Source: a virus. Taken from it: DNA of 36,641 nt. A program made the position numbers and the translations under genes. Location of the stretch: positions 1 to 36,641 of the IMG/VR virus record IMGVR_UViG_3300030451_001097; one strand, given 5' to 3'. Positions 1 to 6,382 of the stretch are shown here, in pieces; the first letter of the stretch is position 1, and each line of letters opens with the position of its first letter. The notes below the pieces were generated by a model that was not told the DNA's origin, ran no database searches, and saw only the letters and a list, made by a program, of their open reading frames with translations.

Positions 1-75
1 GATAGCATATACTCAAGACCAAGAACGTATAACTATAATAGTTGGAGAGATTTCTGTCCATGTGATGACTGTTAA
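1..75 (+). CDS. C-terminal end of the head-tail connector gene (partial copy)
   Basis: These 75 bases are the last codons and stop of the connector gene whose full copy lies at 35810-36397. The fragment exists only because the contig repeats its ends. It carries the C-terminal tail with the Cys-Pro-Cys-Asp-Asp-Cys ending. It should be joined with the right end when the genome is circularised and not counted as a separate gene. Confidence 0.9.
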   Translation, partial: DSIYSRPRTYNYNSWRDFCPCDDC

Positions 76-319
76 AATTTAGAGATATGCCTTGTTACGA
101 ATGTGAAAATGGATTATGGAAATTTGGTGAAACTGGCAAGTGTCAGTACGAAACTAAAAATTCGTGTGAAACTGCTAACAAGGACTACTATGCAAAGACA
201 TATAATGACTATCCACAGTCTGCAACTAACAACGCAAAGAGAGCTTTAAAGTGGGTAGAAGAAAATGGTTGGGGTTCTTGTGGTACTGATGTAGGAAAAA
301 AAAGAGCTAGACAATTAGC
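1..319. repeat. Left copy of 319-bp terminal direct repeat
   Basis: Bases 1-319 are identical to bases 36323-36641. Both ends lie inside genes (the connector gene and the following 156-residue gene) rather than in an intergenic site, so this most likely marks a circular or circularly permuted genome of 36,322 bp cut open at an arbitrary point by assembly. A true short direct terminal repeat cannot be excluded from the sequence alone. Confidence 0.95.
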
Positions 320-557
320 AAATAGAGAAAGTTTATCAAGAGATACCATAGCTCGTATGGCATCGTTTAAAAGACACCAACAACATAAAGATGTTCCTTA
401 CGATGAGGGCTGTGGAGGACTAATGTGGGATTGTTGGGGAGGTACGAGTGGAATTAATTGGGCTATTAGAAAGCTAGAACAAATAGACAAAGAAAAAAAT
501 ATACTTGACATATTATTTAATAATTTTATAAATAAACATGGCAGCAAACGAACATAA
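87..557 (+). CDS. Conserved phage protein with a Y-P-x-A-NNAKRAL-W-EENGWG domain
   Basis: 156 residues. Residues about 38-130 hold a strongly patterned block: NNAKRALKWVEENGWG, CGTDVGKKRA, SRDTIARMASFKRHQQ and GCGGLMWDCWGG. From memory, this block is widespread in tailed phages and is often joined to, or next to, capsid maturation proteases and portal proteins. Its biochemical role is not known to me. An N-terminal Cys-rich stretch (C3, C6, C19, C26) may bind a metal. It begins 11 bases after the connector gene and overlaps the next gene by 20 bases, so it belongs to the late virion operon. A truncated second copy lies at the right end of the contig. A head-assembly or packaging role is inferred from position only. 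Confidence 0.75.
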   Translation: MPCYECENGLWKFGETGKCQYETKNSCETANKDYYAKTYNDYPQSATNNAKRALKWVEENGWGSCGTDVGKKRARQLANRESLSRDTIARMASFKRHQQHKDVPYDEGCGGLMWDCWGGTSGINWAIRKLEQIDKEKNILDILFNNFINKHGSKRT

Positions 558-1173
558 AAATTTAACTGATGTAAACAGACACAACCCAAAAGGTTTTGAG
601 TCTGCTACAAATGATACGTTATTGAGCAAAACAGTTGGTAGTGGTACAAACAATACTGATGGTAGTTTGTTATGGGTAAAGAAAAACTTAATTAAAGTAG
701 ATTCATATGACATACAAGGTTATGCTACATTAAGCAATTCTAATTATCATTATGCAGCAAACATGACTGATGGTCAATCACCAAATCAGTATAATGTAGA
801 TTATGGTGCAAATACAATAGGTAACGCAACTTTAGATGTAGGAGATTTTTTTAAAGTAAAATTATTTGTTATGCATCAGGCGTGTACTTTAAACACAATA
901 ACAATGTGGGCAAATGCTACTACAGGAGCAACAATAACAGTTGCTTTGTGTAAACAAACTTTTGTTGCAGGTAGCACAGATACAGTAACACCTACTTTGT
1001 TAAACGAATTAAGCATAACAGGACAGTCAAGCAATGATAATTTACAGTCTGTAACTAATGCATCCCCTGAAACAAGTTTAGCAAAGGGTGATGTTTTGTT
1101 TGCTATGGTCAAAGCATCAAGTGCAGCAACGACATTTTTTAAGTTAGGAATAGGAGTAGGATATGACAATTAA
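538..1173 (+). CDS. Putative virion structural protein, beta-rich
   Basis: 211 residues, rich in Thr, Ala, Asn and Gly, with alternating hydrophobic strands. There is no signal peptide, membrane segment or catalytic motif. The start (MAANEHKNLTDVNRHNPKGFE) follows an A/T-rich leader without a Shine-Dalgarno sequence. The C-terminal half (about residues 95-211) reads like a small beta-sandwich with the ending FKLGIGVGYDN. It sits between head-connector genes and the lysis cassette and overlaps both neighbours, which suggests a minor virion or decoration component. The function is inferred from composition and position. Confidence 0.6.
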   Translation: MAANEHKNLTDVNRHNPKGFESATNDTLLSKTVGSGTNNTDGSLLWVKKNLIKVDSYDIQGYATLSNSNYHYAANMTDGQSPNQYNVDYGANTIGNATLDVGDFFKVKLFVMHQACTLNTITMWANATTGATITVALCKQTFVAGSTDTVTPTLLNELSITGQSSNDNLQSVTNASPETSLAKGDVLFAMVKASSAATTFFKLGIGVGYDN

Positions 1174-1342
1174 TAATAAAAATACAATGAAAGAAACGAT
1201 TGAAGATACAATACAAGTGGGGATGGCAAATGCAGGAGCAATAGGTATATCTTTAGCATCAGTAAATGAGGTGCTAACGACTGTATCTTTACTAATGGCG
1301 ATAGGGTTCTCAATATATAAATTTACAAAAACAAAGAAATAA
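1163..1342 (+). CDS. Small membrane protein, holin-like
   Basis: A 59-residue ORF starting with ATG at 1163, overlapping the previous stop by 11 bases and sharing an A with the next ATG (TAATG). The N-terminal third is polar. Residues about 19-52 are hydrophobic (GMANAGAIGISLASVNEVLTT, then VSLLMAIGFSIYKF), and the tail KFTKTKK is basic. One or two membrane spans with a basic C-terminus in a chain of overlapping late genes just ahead of the endolysin suggest a small holin or accessory lysis protein. The family is not recognised. Confidence 0.6.
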   Translation: MTINNKNTMKETIEDTIQVGMANAGAIGISLASVNEVLTTVSLLMAIGFSIYKFTKTKK

Positions 1343-1788
1343 TGGCAGACTTAGTAACAACCTTAACAGAGAGTGTAACCTTAAATGGTGCAATCAGAGG
1401 AACAACAAATACTGTAACAACAACTGGTATAAATAACGTGTATGAAAGAATCGTAACTTGTACGGCAGGACAAGCAACTTATTTAGCAGCTTTTGATACA
1501 AATTCTCATGGTTCAGCAGTTCAGATAGACAAAGAAGATGTTAGATATATTAGGATAACTAATTTAGCAACTTCTAATGTTGTTGAAATAGCAATAGTTG
1601 GCGAATCAACTTTATACCAAGTAGAATTAAAAGCAGGAGAATCACATATATTAGGTGCAGCAAACGCCGTAATGTTAGCAGAAGCAGATACTTCTCCTAG
1701 TTTTGGTACTATGAGATATTTACAAAACATACAAGTAACACCTACAGGTAGTGATACAGATGTAGAAATATTTATAGCTAGTGTATAA
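1342..1788 (+). CDS. Putative virion structural protein
   Basis: 148 residues, almost entirely short beta-type segments (VTLNGAIRG, RYIRITNLA, NVVEIAIVG, VEIFIASV) and very few Cys, His or Trp residues. No catalytic motif is visible. It is translationally coupled to both neighbours through single-base TAATG overlaps. The Thr/Ala/Asn-rich beta composition matches the nearby 211-residue protein and the 95-residue protein at 12.3 kb. A decoration, fibre-base or head-surface role is likely, but this is inferred only. Confidence 0.55.
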   Translation: MADLVTTLTESVTLNGAIRGTTNTVTTTGINNVYERIVTCTAGQATYLAAFDTNSHGSAVQIDKEDVRYIRITNLATSNVVEIAIVGESTLYQVELKAGESHILGAANAVMLAEADTSPSFGTMRYLQNIQVTPTGSDTDVEIFIASV

Positions 1789-1910
1789 TGGCTAAGATAG
1801 TATTTACTTACAGAAAAAAGAAAAACAAAAAAAGAAAGGGAGTACATTCTAAAAATGCTAGTGTAAATCAGAATGGCTACAAAAAACGTAAAAGAGGACA
1901 AGGCAAATAA
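1788..1910 (+). CDS. 40-residue highly basic protein
   Basis: Starts at the A of the previous TAA and ends in the A of the next ATG, so coding density alone argues that it is real. The 40 residues include about 16 Lys/Arg, with the blocks YRKKKNKKRKGVHSKN and YKKRKRGQGK. I recall similar short basic ORFs with a GVHxK ... RGQG pattern in other Bacteroidetes phages. The composition suggests nucleic-acid binding, for example packaged with the DNA, but no fold can be assigned. Confidence 0.7.
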   Translation: MAKIVFTYRKKKNKKRKGVHSKNASVNQNGYKKRKRGQGK

Positions 1911-2269
1911 TGAAATTTCAATACTTTAAGAAAAGCGAGTTTGCTTGTAAATGTGGTTGTAAAACTAACATGATTGACTTAGACTTTGTAGAAGATTTAG
2001 ATAGAGCTAGGTCGTACAGTAATATTAAATATAAAATAACATCAGGGTATAGGTGTCCAAATCACCCCCTGTCAAAAGAAAACCCGAAAAGCAGTCATAT
2101 AAAAGGTATTGCTGCTGATATAGAATGTAAAGACTCATATCAGAGAGCATTAATTTTAGGTGGTCTTGCAGAGGCAGGGTTTGTCAGAATTGGTTTGAGT
2201 AAGGAAGGGAATTTTATTCATGTAGATGCAGACCAAGATAAGGTACAACCAGTTATTTGGTTGTATTAA
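1910..2269 (+). CDS. Endolysin: M15-type zinc D,D-carboxypeptidase/endopeptidase
   Basis: 119 residues, the usual length of a minimal phage peptidase M15A domain. The zinc ligands fit the family pattern: H63 and D70 in S-S-H-x-x-G-x-A-x-D, and H104 in H-V-D, with Y47-R48 in the substrate region. This enzyme class cuts peptide cross-links in peptidoglycan. There is no signal peptide, so release depends on a holin, and candidate holin genes lie directly downstream and at 1163-1342. The N-terminal CKCGC motif is common in this group and may stabilise the fold or bind metal. Confidence 0.92.
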   Translation: MKFQYFKKSEFACKCGCKTNMIDLDFVEDLDRARSYSNIKYKITSGYRCPNHPLSKENPKSSHIKGIAADIECKDSYQRALILGGLAEAGFVRIGLSKEGNFIHVDADQDKVQPVIWLY

Positions 2270-2293
2270 TTACTAATTAAAATAAATAAAAAT

Positions 2294-2467
2294 ATGGAAA
2301 TGTTAAAAAAGATGTTTAACTCAAAAAAGTTTTGGTATACAGTTTCAGCAGTTTTAGTACCATTTGCAGCAGCAAAATTAGGTTTAACAGAAGCAGAAGT
2401 TGAAAAGGTTTACTATGCAATACTAACTTTAATTTTAGGTCAGGGAATTGCTGACATTAAAAAATAA
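2294..2467 (+). CDS. Small holin-like membrane protein
   Basis: A 57-residue ORF, ATG at 2294, overlapping the next ATG by one base. It has a basic start (MLKKMFNSKK), a first hydrophobic span FWYTVSAVLVPFAAAKLGL, a short acidic turn (TEAEVEKV), a second span YYAILTLILGQGIADI and a basic end. This two-span pattern with the closing LGQGIAD-IKK resembles small phage holin families that read LGQGLAD-K. It follows the endolysin by 24 bases. Holin function is a good inference from topology and context, not proven. Confidence 0.75.
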   Translation: MEMLKKMFNSKKFWYTVSAVLVPFAAAKLGLTEAEVEKVYYAILTLILGQGIADIKK

Positions 2468-2751
2468 TGAGTAAGATAGTAGATATGATAACAGGTAGCT
2501 TAGTAAAACAAGCTATCAACCCTATTACTGAATTAATAAAATCAGTATTAGAACTTTTCAAAGACACTAAAGGTAAGTATTCTTCTAAGAGAACTATAAG
2601 TGGTGTTTTAGTTATAGCTGCTAGTGCAGATATATCTTTAAATGGCATCACGATTATGAATTTGGGTTTAAGTTTTTTAGCAATCTTACCACTATTGTTT
2701 TCAGTATTTGAAAAAAATTGTCAAAAGGGCGATTGTAATCAGAAAAAATAA
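2467..2751 (+). CDS. Membrane protein of the lysis cassette (second holin or antiholin candidate)
   Basis: 94 residues, translationally coupled to the upstream holin-like gene. The first half (residues 1-40) is amphipathic and charged. Residues about 44-82 form two hydrophobic spans (ISGVLVIAASADISLNG, then IMNLGLSFLAILPLLFSVF), followed by a short Cys- and Lys-containing tail (KNCQKGDCNQKK). It is the last gene before a terminator. A role with the holin or endolysin is inferred. It could equally be a spanin-like or unrelated membrane protein. Confidence 0.6.
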   Translation: MSKIVDMITGSLVKQAINPITELIKSVLELFKDTKGKYSSKRTISGVLVIAASADISLNGITIMNLGLSFLAILPLLFSVFEKNCQKGDCNQKK

Positions 2752-2760
2752 TTACATTTG
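2733..2760 (+). promoter_or_regulatory. Putative promoter for a short intergenic transcript
   Basis: TTG at 2733-2735, a 17-base spacer, then TACATTTG at 2753-2760, which matches the Bacteroidetes -7 consensus TAnnTTTG exactly. The spacing is shorter than the 19 bases found in the best promoters here. Transcription would begin at about 2765 and meet the terminator at 2809-2834 after about 70 nt. Confidence 0.4.
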
Positions 2761-2764
2761 CACT

Positions 2765-2834
2765 TCTATCAACCTATTCTGGTTGAAAATTGTTTTTAGT
2801 TTCAAGAGTGGGGTGTTAATAACATCCCATTTTT
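2765..2834 (+). ncRNA. Candidate small non-coding RNA of about 70 nt
   Basis: The stretch lies between an exact -7 box (2753-2760) and a rho-independent-type terminator (2809-2834). It contains a 5' hairpin (TCAACC at 2769-2774 pairs with GGTTGA at 2781-2786, six-base loop), a U-rich linker, then the terminator stem. No ORF of useful length is present. A promoter, a 5' hairpin and a terminator within 80 bases is the layout of a small RNA. The stretch may instead only be the 3' end of the lysis transcript. Confidence 0.35.
2809..2834 (+). terminator. Rho-independent terminator after the lysis cassette
   Basis: TGGGGTGTT (2809-2817) pairs with AACATCCCA (2821-2829) through nine pairs including one G-U, around a 3-base loop, followed by five T. 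It separates the late virion/lysis transcript from the metallophosphoesterase gene. Confidence 0.8.
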
Positions 2835-2890
2835 GTTTTAAAAGCACCTATTATTTTGCATACTTTTAGCAAAACTAAAAATTAAAAATC

Positions 2891-3985
2891 ATGACAGAAA
2901 AAAGAAAAGGTAAAAGATTAAGACTATCTGCAGAAGAAGCAGATTTAATATATGAGTTCAGAGGAACTGATGTAGACAACATAAATGGCAATACTGCACT
3001 AGACCTACATTTAAAAGAGAGGGGTATAGACAAGAAAGAAGTAGTTAGTGTTAAGCATTGGCAAAACATGAAAGGAGAACTTAGGTTCTCTATAGTAACA
3101 AAAGAAGAGTATGGTATTGCTGAAGACCAAATATTAGATAAGATAACAGACCTAATAGAAGACTACTCTCCAACCTACACAAAAATAGAAAGAGATAAAG
3201 ATAGTAATCACTTACTTGTTGTAAATCCTGCTGATATACATATAGGTAAATATGCTAAAGAATTAGAAACTGGTAGTGCATATGACTGTGAAACTGCTGT
3301 AAATCGTGTTTTAGAGGGCATACAAGGACTTTTGCAGAAGTCAGAAGGGTTTGCTATAGAAAAGGTTTTGTTTTGCATAGGCAACGATATTTTGCATATA
3401 GACAATGTATATAATCAAACAACAGCAGGTACAAGGCAAGATGTTGATGGTAAATGGTGGGAGCATTTTGAGATTGCATTGATGCTTTATGTAAAATGTA
3501 TAGAAATGTTAAGGCAAATAGCACCAGTAGATGTACTACACAGTATGAGTAACCACGATTATCAGTCAGGTTTTCATTTAGCTCATGCATTAAAGAGTTG
3601 GTTTAGAAAAGATGATGATGTACAGTTTGATATTAGTGTGGCACACAGAAAATATTATCAGTATGGTAGTAATCTAATTGGTTTAGAGCATGGTGATGGT
3701 GCTAAAATGATGAACCTACCTCTTTTGATGGCACAAGAACAACCAAAAATGTGGTCTGATACTAAGTATAGGTATTTTTACTTACATCATATACACCATA
3801 AAGTAAAGCACAAGTGGTTAGATGCTAAAGATTATGTTGGTGTTACTGTAGAATATCTAAGAAGTCCATCAGGAACAGATAGTTGGCATAGCAGAAAAGG
3901 TTTTACTGGTGTGCCTAAAGCTGTAGAGGGCTTTTTACATGAGAAAAAATCAGGTCAAGTAGCAAGAATCACACATTATTTTTAA
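2891..3985 (+). CDS. Calcineurin-like metallophosphoesterase
   Basis: 364 residues. The C-terminal two thirds show the ordered metal-binding motifs of this superfamily: D-I-H-I-G (about residue 116), G-N-D-I-L-H (about 164), S-N-H-D (about 220), H-G-D-G (about 267) and H-H-I-H-H (about 299). The N-terminal ~100 residues are charged and begin with a possible helix-turn-helix-like segment. Members include DNA nucleases of the SbcD/Mre11 type and phage phosphodiesterases. A DNA-processing role fits its place before the replication operon. An A-rich leader (ACTAAAAATTAAAAATC) precedes the ATG, and a weak -7 box (TACTTTTA, 2861-2868) lies 23 bases upstream. Confidence 0.85.
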   Translation: MTEKRKGKRLRLSAEEADLIYEFRGTDVDNINGNTALDLHLKERGIDKKEVVSVKHWQNMKGELRFSIVTKEEYGIAEDQILDKITDLIEDYSPTYTKIERDKDSNHLLVVNPADIHIGKYAKELETGSAYDCETAVNRVLEGIQGLLQKSEGFAIEKVLFCIGNDILHIDNVYNQTTAGTRQDVDGKWWEHFEIALMLYVKCIEMLRQIAPVDVLHSMSNHDYQSGFHLAHALKSWFRKDDDVQFDISVAHRKYYQYGSNLIGLEHGDGAKMMNLPLLMAQEQPKMWSDTKYRYFYLHHIHHKVKHKWLDAKDYVGVTVEYLRSPSGTDSWHSRKGFTGVPKAVEGFLHEKKSGQVARITHYF

Positions 3986-4001
3986 AATTTTGTTAAAAAA
4001 G

Positions 4002-4032
4002 TTTGGTAGTTAATTTCAATTTTATACTTTTG
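4002..4032 (+). promoter_or_regulatory. Strong Bacteroidetes-type promoter for the replication operon
   Basis: TTTG at 4002-4005, exactly 19 bases, then TACTTTTG at 4025-4032. This is a full match to TTTG-N19-TAnnTTTG. The ATG of the first operon gene lies 27 bases downstream, behind an A-rich leader. Confidence 0.8.
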
Positions 4033-4058
4033 CTCATTATTAACTAAAAATAAAAAAA

Positions 4059-4490
4059 ATGAGTAGAAAAAATAAAACAATTGAACAACCAGAAGAAACA
4101 AAAGAAACTAGAAAAGATGCCTTAAGAAGATTATTCTTAGACAACAATTTAGTTGAAGAAGATGTTTACAAAGACAAAAGAGGTTTTGTCATAATCACAA
4201 GAACTGGTATAGATAAAATTGTAAGCAAACAGGGTATTACTGTAGCATATGATGTTATAAAGTTAGATGCTGATGGTGTTGTAATAAAAGCTGTTGCTAC
4301 AATGAAAACAAAAAACAAAGATGTTCGTAACATGATGTCTTTTGGTGAAGCTGCAGATGCTAATTTAATGGGAGGTGGTAAAAAGTTTCCTGTTGCAATG
4401 GCAGAAAAAAGAGCTATGTCAAGAGTTGTTCTAAAGATAGCAGGGTTTTATGAGCAAGGTGTCTTTGGACAAGATGAGATAGTAGATTAG
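4059..4490 (+). CDS. Conserved phage protein, possible Rad52-like recombination factor
   Basis: 143 residues with a charged N-terminus, a central run of beta strands (FVIITRTGIDKIV, ITVAYDVIKL, VVIKAVATM) and then the conserved helix PVAMAEKRAMSRVVLKIAGF preceded by SFGEA. This strand-strand-strand-helix order with an A-E-K-R-A helix resembles the core of Rad52-type annealing proteins. I recall homologues beside replication genes in Bacteroidetes phages. The assignment is tentative: no finger-loop or DNA-binding residue can be confirmed by eye. It is the first gene after the 4.0-kb promoter and couples to the next gene at TAGTG. Confidence 0.65.
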   Translation: MSRKNKTIEQPEETKETRKDALRRLFLDNNLVEEDVYKDKRGFVIITRTGIDKIVSKQGITVAYDVIKLDADGVVIKAVATMKTKNKDVRNMMSFGEAADANLMGGGKKFPVAMAEKRAMSRVVLKIAGFYEQGVFGQDEIVD

Positions 4491-4744
4491 TGAATGATGA
4501 CTTGTTAGATTATTTGTTAGATGGTAAGCCATGCGAGATAACTTTATTTCAAATGGCTACCATTGAAACAAGAATACACAGGTCAGCCTTACCACTAGAT
4601 GAACAACAAGAAATCTTAAATAAATTACCAACTTATACTGAATTAGAAGCAGAAGAGGTTATACTATATATTTTAGAGAACCAAGTACCTAGCGACCCTA
4701 AAGACCAATATAAACAGATGGTAAGAAATGGTATGTTTAAATGA
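4490..4744 (+). CDS. Hypothetical early protein with a GTG start
   Basis: 84 residues, acidic and mostly helical by composition. The start is GTG at 4490, overlapping the previous TAG stop by one base. The next in-frame ATG would remove about 21 residues that look as well ordered as the rest. No known family is recognised. It overlaps the downstream HTH gene by four bases (ATGA), so it is part of the replication operon. Confidence 0.6.
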   Translation: MNDDLLDYLLDGKPCEITLFQMATIETRIHRSALPLDEQQEILNKLPTYTELEAEEVILYILENQVPSDPKDQYKQMVRNGMFK

Positions 4745-4983
4745 CAAAAAAATATAAATTCCAACAGATAAGAGAAGCTCATAATGAGTTTGAAGCATTT
4801 TTAAGAATTAAAGGAATGTCTACTAGACAGTTTTCTTTTTTACTTGATATAAGCGAAGTAACTGCTAGAAGATATATTTTAGACACTACCTTATTAAGAT
4901 ACTATCACATGAAAATTATATCCGACCACTTTAATATGAGTGTAAAAGATGTAATAGATATAATAGAATACGATTTAAAATAA
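4741..4983 (+). CDS. Small helix-turn-helix DNA-binding protein
   Basis: 80 residues. Residues about 25-60 read as a helix-turn-helix (MSTRQFSFLLDISEVTARRYI), as in XRE-like regulators, with a second helical part (KIISDHFNMSVKDVIDIIEY). No other domain is present. It overlaps the upstream gene by four bases. It may be an early regulator or a DNA-binding accessory of replication. The target site is unknown. Confidence 0.65.
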   Translation: MTKKYKFQQIREAHNEFEAFLRIKGMSTRQFSFLLDISEVTARRYILDTTLLRYYHMKIISDHFNMSVKDVIDIIEYDLK

Positions 4984-4989
4984 TAAAAC

Positions 4990-5424
4990 ATGAACAATAA
5001 AAGAAAACTAAAGTTTAGTAGTTACTTTCACGATGTAATTATTAGAGAATTAGAAAACAAATTTAATGTAAAAGAAGATGAAATATTTTTAGGTTCAAGA
5101 AAGAAAAACTTTATACAAGCTAAACGTATGTATATATTTGTACTTAGAACAATATTTGATTTGTCTTTAGAAGAGATTGGTGGTATAACTAATCTGCATC
5201 ATGCATCTGTCCTGTATCATTATAGGCAAGTAGAGTTTTTCTACAAAACTTATATAACTGATTCAGAAACTTATAAAACAATTTTAAGTAAGATAGATAG
5301 TGTAACATTAGATGAGAAGATTGATGCTCTGGAAAAACAAAACAGAGTAAACAATTTAGAATTAACCAAATTATATAACTTAAAAAAACAAAGAAATGAA
5401 AAAAGAGAAAAATTATTTGCCTAG
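4990..5424 (+). CDS. DnaA domain IV-like DNA-binding protein without an ATPase
   Basis: 144 residues. Residues about 18-80 follow the pattern of the C-terminal DNA-binding domain of DnaA: AKRMYIFVLRTIFDLSLEEIG, then a signature helix HHASVLYHYRQVE matching the D-H-A/S-T-V-x-Y-x-x-x-x-V-E form. No Walker motif or AAA+ region is present. The last 40 residues form a charged coiled-coil-like helix. Stand-alone domain IV proteins could bind DnaA boxes to recruit or block host DnaA. It sits in the replication operon and overlaps the next gene by 29 bases. Confidence 0.75.
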   Translation: MNNKRKLKFSSYFHDVIIRELENKFNVKEDEIFLGSRKKNFIQAKRMYIFVLRTIFDLSLEEIGGITNLHHASVLYHYRQVEFFYKTYITDSETYKTILSKIDSVTLDEKIDALEKQNRVNNLELTKLYNLKKQRNEKREKLFA

Positions 5425-5650
5425 TAGCATTAAAGAGATAAAAACTCAATATGGTTCTATGCTTGTAGCTAACTTTAAAATGGATGAGCTTAAAGCTATA
5501 GAAAATAAAGGGTGGGTATCACTTGTAATATGTGAAAGAAAAGAACCTTCTGAAAAAGGTGCTACTCATTATGCTTATGAGAATACATATGAGCCACCAA
5601 AACAAGAAACAGTAGACAATACTAAAACAGAAGAAGATTTACCATTTTAA
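5396..5650 (+). CDS. Putative single-stranded-DNA-binding-like protein with an SSB-type acidic tail
   Basis: 84 residues. The body has short strands (SMLVANFKM, GWVSLVICERKEP, ATHYAYENTYEP), and the protein ends in a flexible acidic tail finishing EEDLPF. This closely copies the DDDIPF tip that SSB proteins use to recruit partner enzymes. It is too short for a full canonical OB fold plus linker, so it may be a reduced or divergent SSB. Position among replication genes supports this. The start was chosen because an A-rich stretch precedes ATG 5396. It overlaps the DnaA-like gene by 29 bases. Confidence 0.6.
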   Translation: MKKEKNYLPSSIKEIKTQYGSMLVANFKMDELKAIENKGWVSLVICERKEPSEKGATHYAYENTYEPPKQETVDNTKTEEDLPF

Positions 5651-5656
5651 TAATAT

Positions 5657-5713
5657 AGAGGGGAGGTTGGCAATATTGCCTTTCATAATGTTAAATGTTT
5701 TTGCCTTCCCTCT
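5657..5713 (+). terminator. Long structured RNA element ending in a U run (terminator or attenuator)
   Basis: AGAGGGGAGG (5657-5666) pairs with CCTTCCCTCT (5704-5713) over ten positions including one G-U, with a run of T immediately after. The 37-base interior holds the perfect palindrome GGCAATATTGCC (5669-5680). GGCAA can pair with either of two TTGCC copies (5676-5680 or 5701-5705), giving alternative folds. It lies directly ahead of the initiator gene start (ATG 5726), so it could control readthrough or translation of that gene. Confidence 0.55.
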
Positions 5714-5725
5714 TTTTTTACAACT

Positions 5726-6382
5726 ATGAAAGAGAAACCAAGTTACTATGCTATAATATCTGCAGAGGTCAGATATGATAAAAAATTATCAGCCAATGCG
5801 AAACTGTTGTATGGTGAGATTACTTGCCTAACAAATGAGAATGGTTTTTGCTTTGCAACTAACAAGTATTTTGCTGACCTTTATGAGAAGAGTAAAGTAA
5901 CGATTTCTAAATGGATAAGCGAATTAGTGGTAAATGGTTATGTATCAACAAGTTACACTTATAAAGAAGGTACTAAAGAAATTGATAAGAGGTATATAAG
6001 TATTCTTAAAGGGGGTATTAAAGAAAACTTAAAGGGGGGTATTAAAGAAAACTTAAAGGATAATAATACAAGTATTAATAATACAAGTATAATAAAAGAA
6101 AAAATAATAAAAAGAAAAAATTTTATTGTTCCTTTAGTTAGTGAGATAGAAGACTATTGTCGTTTAAGGGATAATGGAATTAGTGCAGAGCAGTTCTATG
6201 ATTTTTATCAGAGCAAAGGTTGGATGGTTGGTAAGACTAAGATGAAAGATTGGAAAGCTGCTATTAGAAATTGGGAGAGAAACCGAAAAAAAGATGTAAA
6301 GGGCATGAGCAAAATACATTCTCATTTACAAAAGAACATAAATGTTAAACAAAAATTAAAAAATAAATATGAAATTAATTAA
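5726..6382 (+). CDS. Replication initiation protein (helix-turn-helix, replisome-organizer type)
   Basis: 218 residues. Residues 1-95 form a winged-helix/HTH_36-like domain (YYAIISAEVRYDKKLSANAKLLYGEI, ATNKYFADLYEKSKVTISKWI, VNGYVST). A low-complexity linker (residues about 96-125) contains GGIKENLK twice and NNTSI twice. The C-terminal part (VPLVSEIEDYCRLRDNGISAEQFYDFYQSKGWMVGKTKMKDWKAAIRNWER) is typical of phage initiators related to DnaD-like replisome organizers. The linker repeats are exact at DNA level and may be the origin, as in lambda O. It overlaps the next gene by 14 bases. Confidence 0.8.
   Translation: MKEKPSYYAIISAEVRYDKKLSANAKLLYGEITCLTNENGFCFATNKYFADLYEKSKVTISKWISELVVNGYVSTSYTYKEGTKEIDKRYISILKGGIKENLKGGIKENLKDNNTSINNTSIIKEKIIKRKNFIVPLVSEIEDYCRLRDNGISAEQFYDFYQSKGWMVGKTKMKDWKAAIRNWERNRKKDVKGMSKIHSHLQKNINVKQKLKNKYEIN
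6011..6058 (+). repeat. Tandem 2 x 24-bp perfect repeat in the initiator gene
   Basis: 6011-6034 and 6035-6058 are identical 24-mers beginning GGGGGTATTAAAG, in frame as GGIKENLK twice, with a partial flank on the left. Together with the adjacent 15-bp repeat and an A/T-rich tract, this resembles the iteron plus unwinding-region layout of origins that lie inside initiator genes. Confidence 0.9.
6061..6090 (+). repeat. Tandem 2 x 15-bp perfect repeat next to the 24-bp repeats
   Basis: TAATAATACAAGTAT occurs at 6061-6075 and again at 6076-6090, encoding NNTSI twice. It is followed by an almost pure A/T tract (about 6091-6125) that could be a DNA unwinding element. Two different exact tandem repeats side by side in one linker is unlikely to be a protein requirement alone. 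Confidence 0.9.
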
